From positions 1,821,086 to 1,885,085 of the forward strand of contig VUYV01000146.1 in NCBI GenBank assembly GCA_008711295.1: 64,000 nt of DNA, read 5' to 3'. This document shows positions 62,649-64,000 of the stretch, one piece after another. The notes beneath the pieces are model-generated. The model saw only the letters and a list, made by a program, of their open reading frames with translations, was not told the origin of the DNA and did not search any database. The DNA is from Anarhynchus alexandrinus. Lineage: Eukaryota; Chordata; Aves; Charadriiformes; Charadriidae. The first letter of the stretch is position 1. Every line of letters begins with the position of its first letter. The position numbers were made by a program, and so were the translations under genes.

Positions 62649-63969
62649 CAGTGTAATAATTTGTGTTTTTCTGCTGCTTCATGTTTAGTGAGCATAACTA
62701 ATTTTTGCTGGAAGTCTAACAGGATAGTAAAAGAAAAGCCATGACTTAGGTGAATGCGCTGTTCCAGCTGTAAGGAAGAAGAATCGTGAATTCTGAACCT
62801 CAGCATTTGGAAATCTGCAAATTAATGGAGTGTTCCTGAAGATGGGCTTTGTTTTTGAAATGAATCAAAGGAAATAGTTTCATGTAGTTCAGTGACTTTG
62901 TAATACCCTTAAGCTTTACTTAATGTTTTGCACTTGTGGCAACGTTTCTGTACCATGACGTTTTGTTATTCTTTTGCTAGTTATTGAAGGACCAAGCTAC
63001 TTCAAGTTCAGTCTGTGCTTAAATGACTGAGAAAAGTTTGCAGAAGTAGAATCAAAAAGGACACAATAGATACTAGCTTCTGTATATCAGGGTTGCAGTA
63101 ATAAATATGTCAGATCATTCTTTGTACTTTGGATCATGACACAAGTATTATTTTCTTTTGATCCCAGGTGGGCAAAAGTGGGACAATACATTACAGTAGT
63201 ATTCTAACAGTGAGTCTGTGCTCGCTGTCTCTGCTTGTGTTCCATGGTGGCTGGACTAGAAGCTTCTGGTCTAGAAGCTGTGCTTTGTGAAGCAGTTTTT
63301 TCTTGCTGCAGAGTACTTGTAAAATCATCAAAGTACAAATGTGATCCTTTTGAATGGCTACGAAATATACATTGATATTTGCACAGCGTCAAGATTCTGT
63401 AGGGTCTTGGATGCCCTCTCCTTTGCTTCTCAAAAGATTCAATGTTTAAAGAGCTCAGGTGAACCTGATGGTCATGAATGTTAGCATTTTGCTAACAGCA
63501 ACCCCCTCAGTTGGTTTCCTTTCAGAGTGTTTGTTCACTTTTTGCTTTTGTGGATACATGCCTTGTTTCCTTCAGGCTCCTTTATTTTTCTGTTAGAGTC
63601 AGGGACCTGAGAAGCATAGCAAACCAAACAGCTTCCTGATGACTTAGCTACTGCTATTTCATGTTGGAAAACTAGTTCTTTAAAATGGAATGCATATGTT
63701 AACATCAGCATTTGGTTGGATGTCTTGGGGAAGGAAAAACAGTGGTAGAAGATGACTTCATAACTTCTTCCTTTCTTTCTAGTCCATTCTGTTAGCCTCA
63801 AATTGTAATTCTCTGAAAATTCTCTAGAAATGTTTTAAGGGATTGCCTGATGAATGTTTATGAACCAGGAACTGATCTTGCAGCTTTGGACCAATTTACC
63901 AAATCAGGACCTACTTTTTATATCACAGTTTGAGAGCTGCACTAAATGCAGTTTTACAGAACAGTTTGC
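62649..63969. other. Unassigned sequence with a 92-codon minus-strand open frame
   Basis: On the minus strand a frame is open from about 63480 down to TAG at 63204. It reads like a C-terminus, with HPRPYRILTLCKYQCIFRSH and ending QRQRAQTHC. I do not recognise it. It could be a retrocopy fragment or chance. Confidence 0.3.
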
Positions 63970-64000
63970 AGAACTAGATAATCTTTAAGGTCCCTTCCAA
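63970..64000 (+). mobile_element. CR1 3' end cut by the window edge
   Basis: The sequence gaactagataatctttaaggtcccttccaa is the conserved CR1 3' end. The bases before it are not recognisable CR1, so this is either a very short 5'-truncated insertion or a CR1 tail joined to another sequence. Confidence 0.65.

Noticed and set aside
1..64000. CRISPR arrays, operons, tRNA or rRNA genes
   Set aside because: None seen. The regular repeats present are microsatellites and transposon tails. tRNAs were not scanned exhaustively by structure.

Overview
The window is vertebrate nuclear DNA, almost certainly from a bird. The interspersed repeats are CR1 LINEs with the ATTCTATGAT-type 3' tail, plus ERVL-type LTR elements. 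There are no operons, tightly packed ORFs or other bacterial features. The only host gene I can identify is TNS3 (tensin-3), read on the minus strand. Most of the window is intron of that gene.

TNS3 layout, in transcript order from high to low coordinates: a 1254-nt exon (53509-54762); a 24.5-kb intron; a cluster of three exons (28798-28976, 28327-28444, 28148-28231); a 16-kb intron; and a probable fifth exon (11976-12130). Every junction has a GT/AG boundary and the reading phase carries through all of them. The upstream exons (PTP-like and C2 domains) and the downstream exons (rest of the linker, SH2, PTB) are not visible and should lie outside the window.

A CpG-rich, promoter-like block at about 12.72-13.75 kb lies inside the 16-kb intron. 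It carries a minus-strand splice donor just after an ATG in good context, in a phase that joins the fifth exon. It also carries a plus-strand donor on its other side. I read this as a candidate internal, possibly bidirectional, promoter that could make an N-terminally shortened tensin-3.

Repeats: CR1 fragments lie at 0.3-1.8, 8.0-8.8, 19.4-21.0 (mosaic with an inverted middle part), 32.6-34.3, 39.8-43.7 (nearly full length), 43.7-44.3, 44.9-45.4, 45.4-46.0, 59.9-62.6 and 63.97-64.0 kb. A hAT-like MITE is at 8.85-9.12 kb. A solo LTR with a perfect 5-bp target duplication is at 35.57-36.13 kb. An internally deleted ERVL provirus (pol only) is at 36.44-39.8 kb.

The strangest feature is a pair of direct CR1 copies 18.9 kb apart (41031-43720 and 59956-62645). 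They appear identical over about 2.69 kb, including shared stop codons, a shared nested insertion and a 17-T run. Their flanks differ, and the identity starts inside CR1 sequence. This points to very recent gene conversion or duplication, or to an assembly error.
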